Below are positions 44,959 through 54,481 of a stretch of DNA of 64,000 bases, one piece after another; the first letter of the stretch is position 1, and each line of letters begins with the position of its first letter. Position numbers and translations under genes: made by a program. The stretch is from Myxococcales bacterium (lineage in GTDB: Bacteria > Myxococcota_A > UBA9160 > UBA4427): contig DUCN01000013.1 of assembly GCA_012959805.1 (NCBI GenBank), positions 1 to 64,000 of the forward strand. Reading direction: 5' to 3'. The notes under the pieces were generated by a model that saw nothing but the letters and a program-made list of their open reading frames with translations, searched no databases and was not told where the DNA came from.

Positions 44959-45657
44959 ATGGAATTTGTGAAGAGCGAAATGCGAAATGGAACCAGTGTT
45001 CTTCGGATCGACCACGGCAAGCCAAACTCGATCTCGGCAGCGGTCGCGGAGGAGCTGATGAGTGGCTTGGCCTCGGCGGAGGAGTCGGCCGACGCGGTCG
45101 TGATTCTTGGACGGGCGGGAATGTTCAGCGGGGGATTCGATCTCCCGACGATGGCCAAGGGGCCAGCGGCTGCGCGAGAGATGCTGGCCGCTGGTGCAAA
45201 GCTTTTGATGGCCATCTACAACCATCCGAAACCCATCGTGATCGGCTGCGCCGGTCACGCGATCGCCATGGGTGCCTTCATTACGATGGCGGGGGATCGG
45301 CGAATCGGTGCGGACGGGGCGTTCAAGATCGGCATGAACGAGACGGCGATCGGGATGACGCTGCCGACCTTCGGACTCGAACTCGCACGGGCTCGCCTAT
45401 CGAAACGACATTTCGATCGCGCGGTCGTTCATTCGAAGATCTACGACCCTCAACATGCTGTCGATGTGGGGATTCTCGACGAAATCGTTCCGCCGGATCA
45501 ACTCGAATCGACATGTTTCGAAGCCGCTGAACAGTTGGCCCAATTGAAGCAGCCCGCCTTTCAAAACAACAAACGACTTGCCCACGGTGAGACCGTCGAT
45601 CTGATTCTCTCCACCCTCGAAAAGAATCTTGATGAGCTCATGGGGCCAGCGAAATGA
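44959..45657 (+). CDS. Crotonase-family protein (enoyl-CoA hydratase/isomerase)
   Basis: 232 residues, ATG 44959 with GAGGAG 6 bases upstream. Crotonase fold: 'LRIDHGKPNSISAAVAEELM' (about 16-35), oxyanion region 'GRAGMFSGGFDLPTM' (about 53-67) and 'GCAGHAIAMGAFITMAGDRR' (about 96-115). One of the two Glu residues of true hydratases is not obvious: the second oxyanion block is followed by 'FKIGMNETAIGMTLPTFGLE', where Glu is present. The substrate is an acyl-CoA of unknown identity. Its stop overlaps the start of the alcohol dehydrogenase (ATGA). Confidence 0.85.
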   Translation: MEFVKSEMRNGTSVLRIDHGKPNSISAAVAEELMSGLASAEESADAVVILGRAGMFSGGFDLPTMAKGPAAAREMLAAGAKLLMAIYNHPKPIVIGCAGHAIAMGAFITMAGDRRIGADGAFKIGMNETAIGMTLPTFGLELARARLSKRHFDRAVVHSKIYDPQHAVDVGILDEIVPPDQLESTCFEAAEQLAQLKQPAFQNNKRLAHGETVDLILSTLEKNLDELMGPAK

Positions 45658-46748
45658 GAGCTGCTTTGCTCGAGAAGACTCAGCAGCCGCTAGTCGTAGT
45701 GGATGACGTCGAGATCGAAGATCCCAGATCGAAGGATGTTGTGGTCAAAATTTCGCATTGTGGAATCTGCCATTCGGATCTGACGATGGTCGACCTGCCG
45801 GCGAGCGAGCAGCTGCCCTGCATCTATGGACATGAGGCGGCGGGAATCGTCGAAGAGGTCGGGAATGCGGTGACGCGATTGACCAGGGGCGACAAGGTCA
45901 TGCTGACGCCGCTGCCCTCATGCGGCACATGTTATTACTGCGTTCGCAGCGAGTTCTCACTCTGTGTGGACGGACAGAATTTTATGACTGGAATGCGCTC
46001 CGACGGGACGTCGCCGCTTTCGCGGGGGGGTGACTCGGTTTTTCAAGGCTTTGGTCTCGGTGGTTGGGGCGAGTATGCGGTGGTCAGTGAAGGTCGCGCG
46101 ATCAAGGTGGACGCGGATACGCCGCTCGAGATTGCGTGTGTCATCGGATGCGCGGTGCAGACCGGAGTCGGCGCCGTCCTGAATACAGCGAAGGTAGAAG
46201 AGGGCGCGACCGTTCTGGTGATGGGCCTCGGCGGCATCGGCATTTCAATCGTTCAAGGCGCACGTCTCGCGAACGCCGCGCGAATCATTGTTTCCGACCC
46301 CGTCGCGAGCCGTCGCGACTACGCGTCCAATTTTGGCGCCACCGACATTCTCGATCCCGAGCAAGATGATGCTGTGGCGCGTGCGATTGAATTGACCGGG
46401 GGGATCGGAGTCGACTATGCATTCGATGCCGCCGGGAATTCGCAGTTGATCTCGGACGGGCTCCAGGCGAGTCGGATCGGCGGCACAACCGTGATGGTCG
46501 GCGCGGCGATCACGCCACTCGAGTTACCGATTCCAGCGATGCTCGTCACGCATGAGAAGAAGTTGATCGGTTCGTTGCTCGGATCATGCAATGGTCATCG
46601 CGATGTTCCGCGATTCCTCGCTTTGTGGCGCAAGGGTGCGCTGGATCTCGAAAGCATGATCAGCCATCGCCGACCGATCGAAGACGTGAACCTCGGACTC
46701 GATGATATGCGTGCGAGTCGGGGGTTGCGGACGGTGCTGGAGTTCTAA
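45654..46748 (+). CDS. Zinc-dependent alcohol dehydrogenase
   Basis: 364 residues, MDR superfamily. Catalytic zinc ligands are in 'CGICHSDLT' (about 36-44) and 'GHEAAG' (about 60), and the structural zinc ligands in 'CGTCYYC' with a later Cys ('EFSLC'). The NAD-binding Rossmann motif is 'LVMGLGGIGISIVQGARLAN' (about 190-210). The layout is that of class III-like or NDMA-type dehydrogenases acting on primary alcohols or formaldehyde adducts. It is coupled to the crotonase by ATGA, so both may serve one catabolic pathway. Confidence 0.9.
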   Translation: MRAALLEKTQQPLVVVDDVEIEDPRSKDVVVKISHCGICHSDLTMVDLPASEQLPCIYGHEAAGIVEEVGNAVTRLTRGDKVMLTPLPSCGTCYYCVRSEFSLCVDGQNFMTGMRSDGTSPLSRGGDSVFQGFGLGGWGEYAVVSEGRAIKVDADTPLEIACVIGCAVQTGVGAVLNTAKVEEGATVLVMGLGGIGISIVQGARLANAARIIVSDPVASRRDYASNFGATDILDPEQDDAVARAIELTGGIGVDYAFDAAGNSQLISDGLQASRIGGTTVMVGAAITPLELPIPAMLVTHEKKLIGSLLGSCNGHRDVPRFLALWRKGALDLESMISHRRPIEDVNLGLDDMRASRGLRTVLEF

Positions 46749-46764
46749 ACAGTCGCCCGGCTGT

Positions 46765-47643
46765 TCAGGGTTTGGGGACGCCGCCGGTCAGCGCATCCTT
46801 TCCGATCGCGGGTTCCACAAATTGGCCGAAGTCGGGGCCTCGCCTAAGCGCATGGCCTCCGTCGACGTTGATGGCGACGGCGGTGATCCAACGGGATTCC
46901 TGGCCGATGAGAAAGCGTGCGAGGTGGGCAACGTCTTCGGGTCGCCCGACATCCGCCATCGGCGTGTTGCGGAGATAGGATTCGTAGACCTCACTGTCTC
47001 GGGGTATGAAATCCATGAGTTCGGTCGCGATGAAGCCGGGTCGGATGGAATTGAAACGCAGGCCGCGTGAGCCGAACTCATCCGCCGCGTTCTTCATCAT
47101 CTCTTCGATGCCCGCCTTCCCGACACAGTAGGCTCCGAAATAGGGATGGGTGATGTGCCCGGCGATCGAGGACATGCCAATGAAGGAACCACCGCCGGCT
47201 TTCACCATGAGCGGGGTCGTATGCTTTACACAAAGCATTGTGCTCAAGACGTTCAGGTGGAGGACGCGGAGGAATTCCTCGGTGTCTTGAAGATGGTAGG
47301 GGCGCATGCCGCCCCCGCCCCCTGCGTTAGCAATACAGCCGTCGAGAACGCCGGTGCTTTCAGCGGCCTTCTCGGCAATTCGTGCGACATCTTCCTCGAT
47401 GGTGACGTCGGCGACGATGGTCTGGATGCTGCCGCCACAGTTTTCCGGTAAGTGGGCCCTGATTTTCTCCGCGGTCGCTTCGAGTTTGGCGTCCGTTCGA
47501 CCGCAGATCGTGACGGCGGCGCCATCAGTGGCGAGCCGGGCTGCGCAGGCCGCGCCGATGCCGCTACCTCCGCCGGTCACGAGCACGGTCATGCCCTCGA
47601 GGCCTCCAGCGGGAATCGAACCCTTCATTGTGTTGACGGACAT
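46765..47643 (-). CDS. Short-chain dehydrogenase/reductase
   Basis: 292 residues, start at 47643 chosen for AAAGGAG 8 bases upstream. Classical SDR: cofactor motif 'VLVTGGGSGIGAACAARLAT' (TGGGSGIG), 'DGCIANAGGGGGM' (NAG), catalytic Ser in 'GMSSIAGH', and Tyr-x3-Lys in 'YCVGKAG' (about 165-170), then 'SIRPGFIATELM'. The closest type is the 2,4-dienoyl-CoA-reductase-like or steroid-type group often found in fatty-acid and sterol catabolism. Convergent with the alcohol dehydrogenase with only 16 bases between stops. Confidence 0.92.
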   Translation of the reverse strand: MSVNTMKGSIPAGGLEGMTVLVTGGGSGIGAACAARLATDGAAVTICGRTDAKLEATAEKIRAHLPENCGGSIQTIVADVTIEEDVARIAEKAAESTGVLDGCIANAGGGGGMRPYHLQDTEEFLRVLHLNVLSTMLCVKHTTPLMVKAGGGSFIGMSSIAGHITHPYFGAYCVGKAGIEEMMKNAADEFGSRGLRFNSIRPGFIATELMDFIPRDSEVYESYLRNTPMADVGRPEDVAHLARFLIGQESRWITAVAINVDGGHALRRGPDFGQFVEPAIGKDALTGGVPKP

Positions 47644-47848
47644 ACGAGACGCTCCTTTTAGATTCATGATTCTCGGATCGATGGGGCAGGATAACGTGAT
47701 TGTACCGGGCGGCGAGAGGGCCCTCGATTGGGTTAACGTCGAGGTTCTCCGAATGCCGAAGAAGCATTTGACCTCGAGGGTTGATGCGATCGGACCGGAA
47801 CCCTCGACGTGCCCAAAACCTTAGACCCATCCAATAAAGGAAAACACA

Positions 47849-48136
47849 ATGTCGATCCGAATGACCGTCCAGCTCCCCATCAAAGCAGGCAACGCAGTTG
47901 AGTTCGAAGCGGCGGCCGCACCCGCGCTCGCCCGCGTTCGCGCCGAAGACAAGGGTTGTGAAATGTATGACCTCTTCAAGAGCTGTGACGATGACACTCG
48001 ATTCGTAATGGTCGAGAGCTGGGCCGCGGCCGAGAATCTCGAAGCGCATAAGACCTCGCCCGCCATGGGCGATATCGTCAAGGCCTTTGGTGCCCATCTC
48101 GCTGGTGCACCAGTCATGCATCAGTACGAAGACTGA
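47849..48136 (+). CDS. ABM-domain (antibiotic biosynthesis monooxygenase-like) protein
   Basis: 95 residues, AAAGGA 6 bases before the ATG. A single ferredoxin-like ABM domain: 'GNAVEFEAAAAPALARVRAE', 'GCEMYDLFKSCDDDTRFVMV', 'ESWAAAENLEAHKTSPAM', 'IVKAFGAHLAGAPVMHQYE'. Family members (YgiN type) are small cofactor-free quinol or aromatic monooxygenases, or simply stress proteins. It stands 11 bases before the Baeyer-Villiger monooxygenase and is probably cotranscribed. Confidence 0.85.
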   Translation: MSIRMTVQLPIKAGNAVEFEAAAAPALARVRAEDKGCEMYDLFKSCDDDTRFVMVESWAAAENLEAHKTSPAMGDIVKAFGAHLAGAPVMHQYED

Positions 48137-48147
48137 TCGCCCGCGAG

Positions 48148-50103
48148 GTGATCAAAGAAGACGACGCAGCGATCGCTGCCGCGCTGGAAGACCTTAGTAT
48201 TCCAACGATGATGCTCTCGCTCGTTCACATGACCGGTGATCCGAAATGGATTCGAGGTGACATTCGACCCCAGGGCCTCTTTCTGAACGAAGTCCAAGGC
48301 TTTATGCCTGAGGAGATGCAGGAAGAGGCTCGGGCGATTGCCCTCGACGTGATCAAGTCCTATCGGGATGGTGGATGCGTGATGCCACCTCCGCCCTCAC
48401 GCGCACTGATCGCGGAGATGATGAATTGGCTCGTCTGCGACGAGGTGCCCGAAGAATATATTCCCATGATGCTCGAAGACATGGAGCTCGACGGTCGCGA
48501 TGCGCGCGCGGTCGAATGGAGCACTCGGAGCGTGGATGCGCGGGATGAATTTCCGGTTGTTGTGATTGGCTGTGGGCAATCGGGACTCCTGGCCGGGATC
48601 CGGCTCAAAGAAGCGGGCATTCCCTTTACGATCGTTGAGAAGAACCCGGCGGTCGGTGGAACCTGGTTCGAGAACACGTATCCGGGTTGCCGTGTCGATG
48701 TCGGCAATCATTTCTATTCCTTTAGCTTTGAGCCAAACGATCATTGGTCCGAATTCTTTTCGCGGCAGCCGGAACTCCAGGCCTATTTCAGCGATGTCCT
48801 GAACCGACATGAGCTGCAGCCTTTTGTGCGGTGGGAGACCGAGGTTCTTTCCGCGCGCTGGAATGATTCCGAAGCGATGTGGACGGTCCGGACGCGGGAC
48901 GCCGAGGGTGAGGAGCGGGAACTCGAGGCACGCGCCGTGATCAGTGCGGTGGGGCAACTCAATCGAGCGAAGTTTCCTGACATTCCGGGACGGGAGAATT
49001 TTGGCGGCCCGTCTTTTCATTCCTCGCGCTGGGATCATTCCGTCGACTACAAAGATAAACGCGTGGCCGTGATCGGTGCGGGCGCGAGCGGATTCCAGAT
49101 CGTTCCGACCATCGCCGCGGACACCGAACGGGTCACGGTCTTTCAGCGCACGGCACAATGGATGTTCCCAAATCCAAACTACCACGAGAAAGTGGGCGCA
49201 GGCGTCCAATGGGCGATTCGAAACCTGCCTTTCTATGGTCGCTGGTATCGCTTCCTGCTCTTTTGGCCGGGATGCGACGGCGGACTCCTCGCGGCTCGAA
49301 TCGATCCCGACTACACCCACGAAGCCGATGAAGCGGGTGAGCAAGCGACCGCAGTCAGCCCGGTCAATGACGCGGCCCGTATGATGTTCACTGATTGGAT
49401 CGTGTCGCAGCTCGGCGACGATGCCGATCTGATTGACAAAGTCGTCCCCGACTATCCACCGACGGCCAAGCGAACGCTTCAGGACAACGGAAGCTGGCTC
49501 TCGGCGCTCCGGCGCGACGACGTCGAACTCGTACGCGAGCCGATTGCCCACGTCGATGAAAAGGGCGTCGTTCTCGAAAGCGGGCGGCGCTTCGACGTGG
49601 ACCTGATTGTCTATGCGACTGGATTCCAGGCGAACAAAATGCTCATGCCGATGGAGGTCGTTGGGCGCGGTGGTGTCGTGTTGTCCGAGCGTTGGGGGGA
49701 AGAGCCCGCCGCGTATCTGGGAATCACGATGCCAGACTTTCCGAATTTCTTCTGCATGTACGGGCCCGGCACGAATCTCGCCCATGGCGGAAGTTTGATC
49801 TTTCACTCGGAATGTCAGATCCGCTACATCAGTGGTTGCCTGAAGGCATTGATCGAGGGTGATGGGCGAGCCATGGAGCCGCGTCAGTCCGTTCACGACG
49901 AATACTATGAGCGAACACAGAGAGAACTTGAGACGCTCGTCTGGTCGAGTCCACACGTCAAGAATTCATGGTACAAGAATGCGCACGGCAAGATTCATAT
50001 TCTGAGCCCGTGGCGGCTCGTTGACTATTGGAATTGGACACGCAAGCCGAACCTCGCTGATTTCGAATTCGATCGAGATGAAAGCGACTTTGGGCTGAGC
50101 TGA
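48148..50103 (+). CDS. Baeyer-Villiger monooxygenase, HAPMO-like
   Basis: 651 residues from GTG. The N-terminal ~120 residues ('LSIPTMMLSLVHMTGDPKWI', 'EMMNWLVCDEVPEEYIPMML') are the extra domain found in 4-hydroxyacetophenone monooxygenase-type enzymes, and the length matches that group (about 640). FAD site 'VVVIGCGQSGLLAG' (about 134-147), second Rossmann 'VAVIGAGASGFQIVPTIA' (about 307), and the Baeyer-Villiger fingerprint as 'FGGPSFHSSRWDHS' (about 286-299). The enzyme uses FAD, NADPH and O2 to insert oxygen next to a carbonyl, turning ketones into esters. A flavoprotein dehydrogenase follows after 17 bases. Confidence 0.9.
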   Translation: MIKEDDAAIAAALEDLSIPTMMLSLVHMTGDPKWIRGDIRPQGLFLNEVQGFMPEEMQEEARAIALDVIKSYRDGGCVMPPPPSRALIAEMMNWLVCDEVPEEYIPMMLEDMELDGRDARAVEWSTRSVDARDEFPVVVIGCGQSGLLAGIRLKEAGIPFTIVEKNPAVGGTWFENTYPGCRVDVGNHFYSFSFEPNDHWSEFFSRQPELQAYFSDVLNRHELQPFVRWETEVLSARWNDSEAMWTVRTRDAEGEERELEARAVISAVGQLNRAKFPDIPGRENFGGPSFHSSRWDHSVDYKDKRVAVIGAGASGFQIVPTIAADTERVTVFQRTAQWMFPNPNYHEKVGAGVQWAIRNLPFYGRWYRFLLFWPGCDGGLLAARIDPDYTHEADEAGEQATAVSPVNDAARMMFTDWIVSQLGDDADLIDKVVPDYPPTAKRTLQDNGSWLSALRRDDVELVREPIAHVDEKGVVLESGRRFDVDLIVYATGFQANKMLMPMEVVGRGGVVLSERWGEEPAAYLGITMPDFPNFFCMYGPGTNLAHGGSLIFHSECQIRYISGCLKALIEGDGRAMEPRQSVHDEYYERTQRELETLVWSSPHVKNSWYKNAHGKIHILSPWRLVDYWNWTRKPNLADFEFDRDESDFGLS

Positions 50104-50120
50104 GTCGAAGGAGGGGACGT

Positions 50121-51593
50121 ATGAGTCGAATGCAATACGGAGTCACTGAAGCAAGTGCGGTGAACGATTGGGTCGAGGATGCAGTGACCCACGCTGATGT
50201 TGTGATCGTGGGCCTTGGCTGTGCGGGCGTCTGCGCGGCGATCGAAGCCCGTGAAGCCGGGGCCGATGTGTTGGTCCTCGAACGTGCCAGTGGCGGAGGG
50301 GGTGTGACCGCAATGGCGGCCGGGCATGTCTATCTCGGCGGCGGCACGCGTGTGCAGAAGGCTGTGGGTGTCGAAGATAACGTCGAGGATATGTACACCT
50401 ATCTCGTCATGAATACACCCGACCCGAACGAGGAGAAGATCCGGGCCTATTGTGAGCAGAGTGTCGAGCATTTCAACTGGCTCGTTGCGAATGGCGTTCC
50501 CTTCAACGACAGCATGTATCAGGGCAAACATGTTCTTCAGATGACCGACGAATGCCTGATCTGGTCGGGCAATGAAGAGGTGTATCCGTTTCGCGAGAAG
50601 GCCGTGCCCGCGCCGCGTGGCCACAAGGTGGCAGAGGTCGGCCATCTCGGCGGTGCCAAGATGATGGAACTCTTGACTGCGCGCGCGGAGGCATTAGGCG
50701 TTCGAATTCTCTGTGACGCATATGTCACGGAGCTGGTTCGCGAAGAGGGTCGTATTTGTGGCGTGCGCTACCGCGCATTCGGTGAAGAGAAGGGCTGTAT
50801 TCGGGCTCGAAAAGGAGTTGTGCTCGCGGCTGGGCAGTTCACGGAAAACGATGAGTTGCTGGAAGAACATCTCCCGGAGCTACTTGTAGACGGCTATACG
50901 CGACAGTTTACGCCCTATGACGATGGTGCCGGCCATCAACTCGGTCATTCTGCTGGGGGAAGTCTCAAGCATATGGGCGGCGCGTTGGTGACGGCGGCGT
51001 TCTACCCACCCGAGAGTCATATCAAGGGGATTCTCGTCAATCGGCTCGGCAAGCGTTATGTCGCGGAAGATTCATATCATTCCCGATCCAGTCTGTTTAC
51101 GACGCGTCAGCCGGATCGTAAGGGTTGGCTGATTGTGGACGAGGCGACTTATGCCGTCGATCCGCCGCATTACGGAGCCTACCCCCTGGTGGATGCTTTC
51201 GAGTCCGTAGAGGAAATGGAGAAGGCGCTCGGGATGCCCGATGGTTCGCTGCAGCAGACGATGCGAAGCTATAACCGGGCGGCTGAGCAGGCTGAGGATC
51301 CCGAGTTCCACAAGGGCAAGAAATGGCTCACGCCCCTCGACCATCCCCCGTATGCAGCGCTGGATGCTTCGGTTGGCGCAGCAACTTATATGGCATTCAC
51401 GTTAGGCGGACTGGATGTTTCGATAGATGGTGAGGTGCTGACGGAGGAGGGCGTGCCGGTTCCCGGACTCTACGCGGCAGGCGGATGCGCAAGCAATATT
51501 GCGCAGGATGGGACCGGCTATTCCAGTGGGACGTGCATAGGGGAGTCGACGTTCTTTGGCCGCCGTGCGGGGCGACACGCGGCGAGCCAATGA
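50121..51593 (+). CDS. FAD-dependent dehydrogenase/reductase (KstD/fumarate-reductase fold)
   Basis: 490 residues with a strong AAGGAGGGG before the ATG. FAD-binding motif 'ADVVIVGLGCAGVCAAIEAR' (about 24-43), 'ASGGGGVTAMAAGHVYLGGG', and the C-terminal 'GLYAAGGCASNIAQDGTGYS' (about 452-471). The fold is that of fumarate reductase flavoprotein, urocanate reductase and 3-ketosteroid dehydrogenase. No haem domain or signal peptide, so it is cytoplasmic. The neighbouring ketone-oxidising monooxygenase makes a ketosteroid or cyclic-enone role attractive, but that is inference. Confidence 0.86.
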   Translation: MSRMQYGVTEASAVNDWVEDAVTHADVVIVGLGCAGVCAAIEAREAGADVLVLERASGGGGVTAMAAGHVYLGGGTRVQKAVGVEDNVEDMYTYLVMNTPDPNEEKIRAYCEQSVEHFNWLVANGVPFNDSMYQGKHVLQMTDECLIWSGNEEVYPFREKAVPAPRGHKVAEVGHLGGAKMMELLTARAEALGVRILCDAYVTELVREEGRICGVRYRAFGEEKGCIRARKGVVLAAGQFTENDELLEEHLPELLVDGYTRQFTPYDDGAGHQLGHSAGGSLKHMGGALVTAAFYPPESHIKGILVNRLGKRYVAEDSYHSRSSLFTTRQPDRKGWLIVDEATYAVDPPHYGAYPLVDAFESVEEMEKALGMPDGSLQQTMRSYNRAAEQAEDPEFHKGKKWLTPLDHPPYAALDASVGAATYMAFTLGGLDVSIDGEVLTEEGVPVPGLYAAGGCASNIAQDGTGYSSGTCIGESTFFGRRAGRHAASQ

Positions 51594-51619
51594 CACTTTC
51601 CCGACGTGCTCAGCGACCG

Positions 51620-52498
51620 TCAGGAAGGTCGGTCTCCCGCCAACGTCGTTCGATGCATCAGGCGGAGATGGCCGTCGTAGCCACCTTCGGCAAAATGCAT
51701 CGTGCTGCGGTTGTCCCAGATTACCAACATATTCTCTTCCCAGGCATGCCGGTAGACGAATTCTTCTTTCACCATGTGGTCGTAGAGGAATTTCAGAAGC
51801 GTGAAATTTTCTTCAGGAGTGAGCCCCTCGATCGCAACCGTGTAGACGGGATTTACGAAGAGTGACTTCCGGCCGGTGATGGGATGAGTCCGAACCAGCG
51901 GATGACTTTCTGTCTCCTCGGCCTTCTCCGAGATGACGATTTTCATGGTTCGCTGGCGGCTGTCTTTGGCGAGTACGCCTCGTGGGCCGTAAGCGAATGC
52001 CGCGCTGTGGGTGGCTCGAAGCCCTTCGAGCATCGACTGCATTGTGGGCGATAGCGCCTCCCAGGCACGATGCCCGTCCGCGTAGAGGGTATTGCCACCG
52101 ACGGGAGGAATGACCTTCGAATGAAGCAGAGTCCCGCTGGGCGGGCAGGCTTGAAAGCTCCAATCCGAATGCCAGGCGGCACCGAAATTGGTGGCCTTTT
52201 CAAAGGGCTCTCGGCGCAGTTCCAGGATGTTGGGATGGTCGGCCATCGGTTCGATGAAGGGATCGCATCCGAAATCGCCTAAGGCCTGCGTGAAGGCTTC
52301 GAGTTGGCCATGACTCAGCGACTGGTCCGGCAGAATCAAGACGCCATGGCGTGCCCAGGTTTCGCGAACGGTCTTGACGGTTGCGTCGTCGAGGGCCTTT
52401 GCGACGTTGAGTCCGCGCATGATGGCGCCGAACCCATTGTCCAAGCTTTCGATTACGAGCGCGCGGCTATCGGAACTGGACGCGGAGGATCTTCCCAT
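51620..52498 (-). CDS. TauD/TfdA-family 2-oxoglutarate-dependent dioxygenase
   Basis: 292 residues, AGGAG 8 bases before the ATG. Iron ligands: HxD in 'AAWHSDWSFQACP' (about 117-129) and the distal His in 'IWDNRSTMHFAEGGYDG' (about 262-278). 'GVLILPDQSLSHGQLEAFTQ' and 'GGNTLYADGHRAWEAL' are typical, and Arg in 'LRLMHRTTLAG' binds 2-oxoglutarate. It hydroxylates a small acid substrate with release of succinate. Its start lies 13 bases after the LLM oxidoreductase stop, so the two are one transcript. Confidence 0.92.
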   Translation of the reverse strand: MGRSSASSSDSRALVIESLDNGFGAIMRGLNVAKALDDATVKTVRETWARHGVLILPDQSLSHGQLEAFTQALGDFGCDPFIEPMADHPNILELRREPFEKATNFGAAWHSDWSFQACPPSGTLLHSKVIPPVGGNTLYADGHRAWEALSPTMQSMLEGLRATHSAAFAYGPRGVLAKDSRQRTMKIVISEKAEETESHPLVRTHPITGRKSLFVNPVYTVAIEGLTPEENFTLLKFLYDHMVKEEFVYRHAWEENMLVIWDNRSTMHFAEGGYDGHLRLMHRTTLAGDRPS

Positions 52499-52510
52499 CT
52501 ATCGAATCTC

Positions 52511-53554
52511 CTATGACCGGTCTGCATCGCGCATGGACTTGGTGACATGCTTCCACTTCTCTCGGGCGGCTGGGTCAGACCAGGTCTCCGCGGCAGTATA
52601 GGAAGTGACACGCACGTTCGGGGCGAGGTCTCGGTAACGTTCGGCGAGCTTGGGTCCGAGATCATTCCAATTCGACGTGATGATGTATGGCTCGAGGACT
52701 TCGTCGGTCACGAGGGCCAGCATGCCCTTGATGTCGCCGCGTTTTTGATGGGCATGGAGTTCTTCCGAGAGTCCATCGAATCCGTGGTGCTCAAAGATCG
52801 GCGCGTAGGTTCGGGTCGATCCATAGAAGCCGATCATCAGCCGCGCATGTTCCCGTGTCTTGGCGAGATCTTCGTCCGTATCGCCAACGGAAGTCATGAT
52901 CGGGCATGAGAAGGTGATGTCTTCGAGAGAGCGGCCCGAGCGAGCCAAACCGACTTCGATCGCTGTGCGCTGTACATCGCGAACATATTCGGGCGAGTGG
53001 AAGGGGTGGACATGGATCCCGTCCGCAATCTCACCGACCAAGCGACTCATGTAGGGGAGCACTGCCGAAATGTAGACCGGGGGATCTGGAACCTCGATCG
53101 GACCCGGGCTCCACGCCGCGGGCAGCAGTGAGAAGTTGTAGTACTGACCTTCGTAATTTAGCTTCTCTTCGCCGCGATAGGCTCGAAAGATCGCCTTTAC
53201 CGACTCCACATATTCCTTCATGCGAGGGCCGGGCGGGGCGAAATCAGCGCTATAGCGTCTTTCGATATGCGATTTGACCTGGCTGCCGAGACCTAACACA
53301 AATCGTCCACCGGTGGCCGCGGCCAACTCCCAGGCGATTCCCGCGGTGACCATGGGACTTCGCGCAAAGGCGACCGCGATTCCGGTCCCGATCTGGATGC
53401 GGTCTGTTGCGAGCGCGGAAGCCGTACAAGCCAGATAGGCTGAGCGGCCCGAATCCGTCCACCAGATCGAGCCGAAGCCCGCCTCTTCGAGTTGGCGTGC
53501 GTGCTCCTGGGATTCGGCGAGCCCAGCGGGGTGGGCGATGATGTCCAGTTCCAT
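52511..53554 (-). CDS. LLM-class F420-type oxidoreductase
   Basis: 347 residues, GGGAG ribosome site 8 bases upstream. Luciferase-like TIM barrel: 'MELDIIAHPAGLAESQEHAR', 'GFGSIWWTDSGRSAYL', 'RIQIGTGIAVAFARSPMVTA', 'GRFVLGLGSQVKSHIERRYS' and 'ISAVLPYMSRLVGEIADGIH'. The pattern matches the TIGR03617-type subgroup common in actinobacteria and marine deltaproteobacteria-like genomes. These use coenzyme F420 (or FMN) to move hydride. F420 genes are not in the window. It sits between TauD and a crotonase on one transcript. Confidence 0.9.
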   Translation of the reverse strand: MELDIIAHPAGLAESQEHARQLEEAGFGSIWWTDSGRSAYLACTASALATDRIQIGTGIAVAFARSPMVTAGIAWELAAATGGRFVLGLGSQVKSHIERRYSADFAPPGPRMKEYVESVKAIFRAYRGEEKLNYEGQYYNFSLLPAAWSPGPIEVPDPPVYISAVLPYMSRLVGEIADGIHVHPFHSPEYVRDVQRTAIEVGLARSGRSLEDITFSCPIMTSVGDTDEDLAKTREHARLMIGFYGSTRTYAPIFEHHGFDGLSEELHAHQKRGDIKGMLALVTDEVLEPYIITSNWNDLGPKLAERYRDLAPNVRVTSYTAAETWSDPAAREKWKHVTKSMRDADRS

Positions 53555-53572
53555 TGTCGGTCTCCCTTCGTT

Positions 53573-54382
53573 CTATTTCGGGTCCTTGAAGTCGGGGGCA
53601 CGCTTCTCGAAGTTTGCGCGAATTGCTTCGACCTGGTTGTCGCTCCCGATGAGTTTGACCTGGAGTTTCGTTTCGAGTTCGAGGCCCGTTCGCTCATCCG
53701 CGTGCCAGGCTTCTTCGAGCAGTCGCTTGCCGGAACGAATTGCGTCCGGGGATTTGCTCGCGATTTCAGTCGCGAGCTCCATGGCGGCTTCGAGTGGATT
53801 TTCGGAAACGTGCGTGACGAGTCCGAGTTCCTTGGCGGCCTGACCGTCGAGGATTCGCCCGGTGAAGGTGAGTTCCTTGGCGACATCGAGGGAAACCAGA
53901 TTGCGAAGGGTTTGGGTAATCCCGACGTCGGGGATGAGTCCCCATTTGATCTCGAGAACCGACATGCGCATGTCGGGCGCGGCGAATCGAATATCGGGTC
54001 CAAGCGCGATCTGTGCGCCGGCTCCGTAGGCGACACCATGAATGGCGGCAATCACGGGAACCGGGAGTCGCTTCCAGAGAAGAGCTGCGGTCTGGGCGAG
54101 ATTCCCGGGAAGCGCGTCGGGCTTTGAGATTGGGATGTTAGAGGAGCGCTCCGAGCCCGAACCGCTCATCTTTTGGAAGCTTTCCATGTCGAGCCCGGCG
54201 CAAAATGCACGACCGTTGCCCGAGAGTACGATGGCTCGAATTTCCGAATTGTCGGCAAGCGAGGTGCCCGCCTCGGAGATGGCTAGCCACATCTTCTGGT
54301 TGATGGCGTTCATTTTCTCGGGACGGTTCAGACGGACGTCCGCGACATGATTGTTGATATCGATTGTGACAAGCTCAGTCAT
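53573..54382 (-). CDS. Enoyl-CoA hydratase/isomerase family protein
   Basis: 269 residues from ATG 54382 (AGAAGGAAG 9 bases upstream; an upstream frame to 54433 exists but has no ribosome site). Crotonase blocks: 'VRLNRPEKMNAINQKMWLAI', 'IRAIVLSGNGRAFCAGLDME' (oxyanion) and 'AIHGVAYGAGAQIALGPDIR' (oxyanion 2), then 'LEIKWGLIPDVGITQTLRNL', with Asp in 'IPDVG'. The acidic catalytic pair appears as in isomerases rather than hydratases. First gene of the crotonase-LLM-TauD transcript. Confidence 0.9.
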   Translation of the reverse strand: MTELVTIDINNHVADVRLNRPEKMNAINQKMWLAISEAGTSLADNSEIRAIVLSGNGRAFCAGLDMESFQKMSGSGSERSSNIPISKPDALPGNLAQTAALLWKRLPVPVIAAIHGVAYGAGAQIALGPDIRFAAPDMRMSVLEIKWGLIPDVGITQTLRNLVSLDVAKELTFTGRILDGQAAKELGLVTHVSENPLEAAMELATEIASKSPDAIRSGKRLLEEAWHADERTGLELETKLQVKLIGSDNQVEAIRANFEKRAPDFKDPK

Positions 54383-54481
54383 TCTGGTTCTTCCTTCTCT
54401 TGGGCTTCGTCTAGACGATGGACACGAATTCATTCGTGAGCGAGGCCGATAGTATCCCGGCGCGATGGGATGCCGAGTATA

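Noticed and set aside
48397..49956. 519-codon antisense frame under the Baeyer-Villiger monooxygenase
   Set aside because: Exact shadow of a gene with all its family motifs on the other strand.
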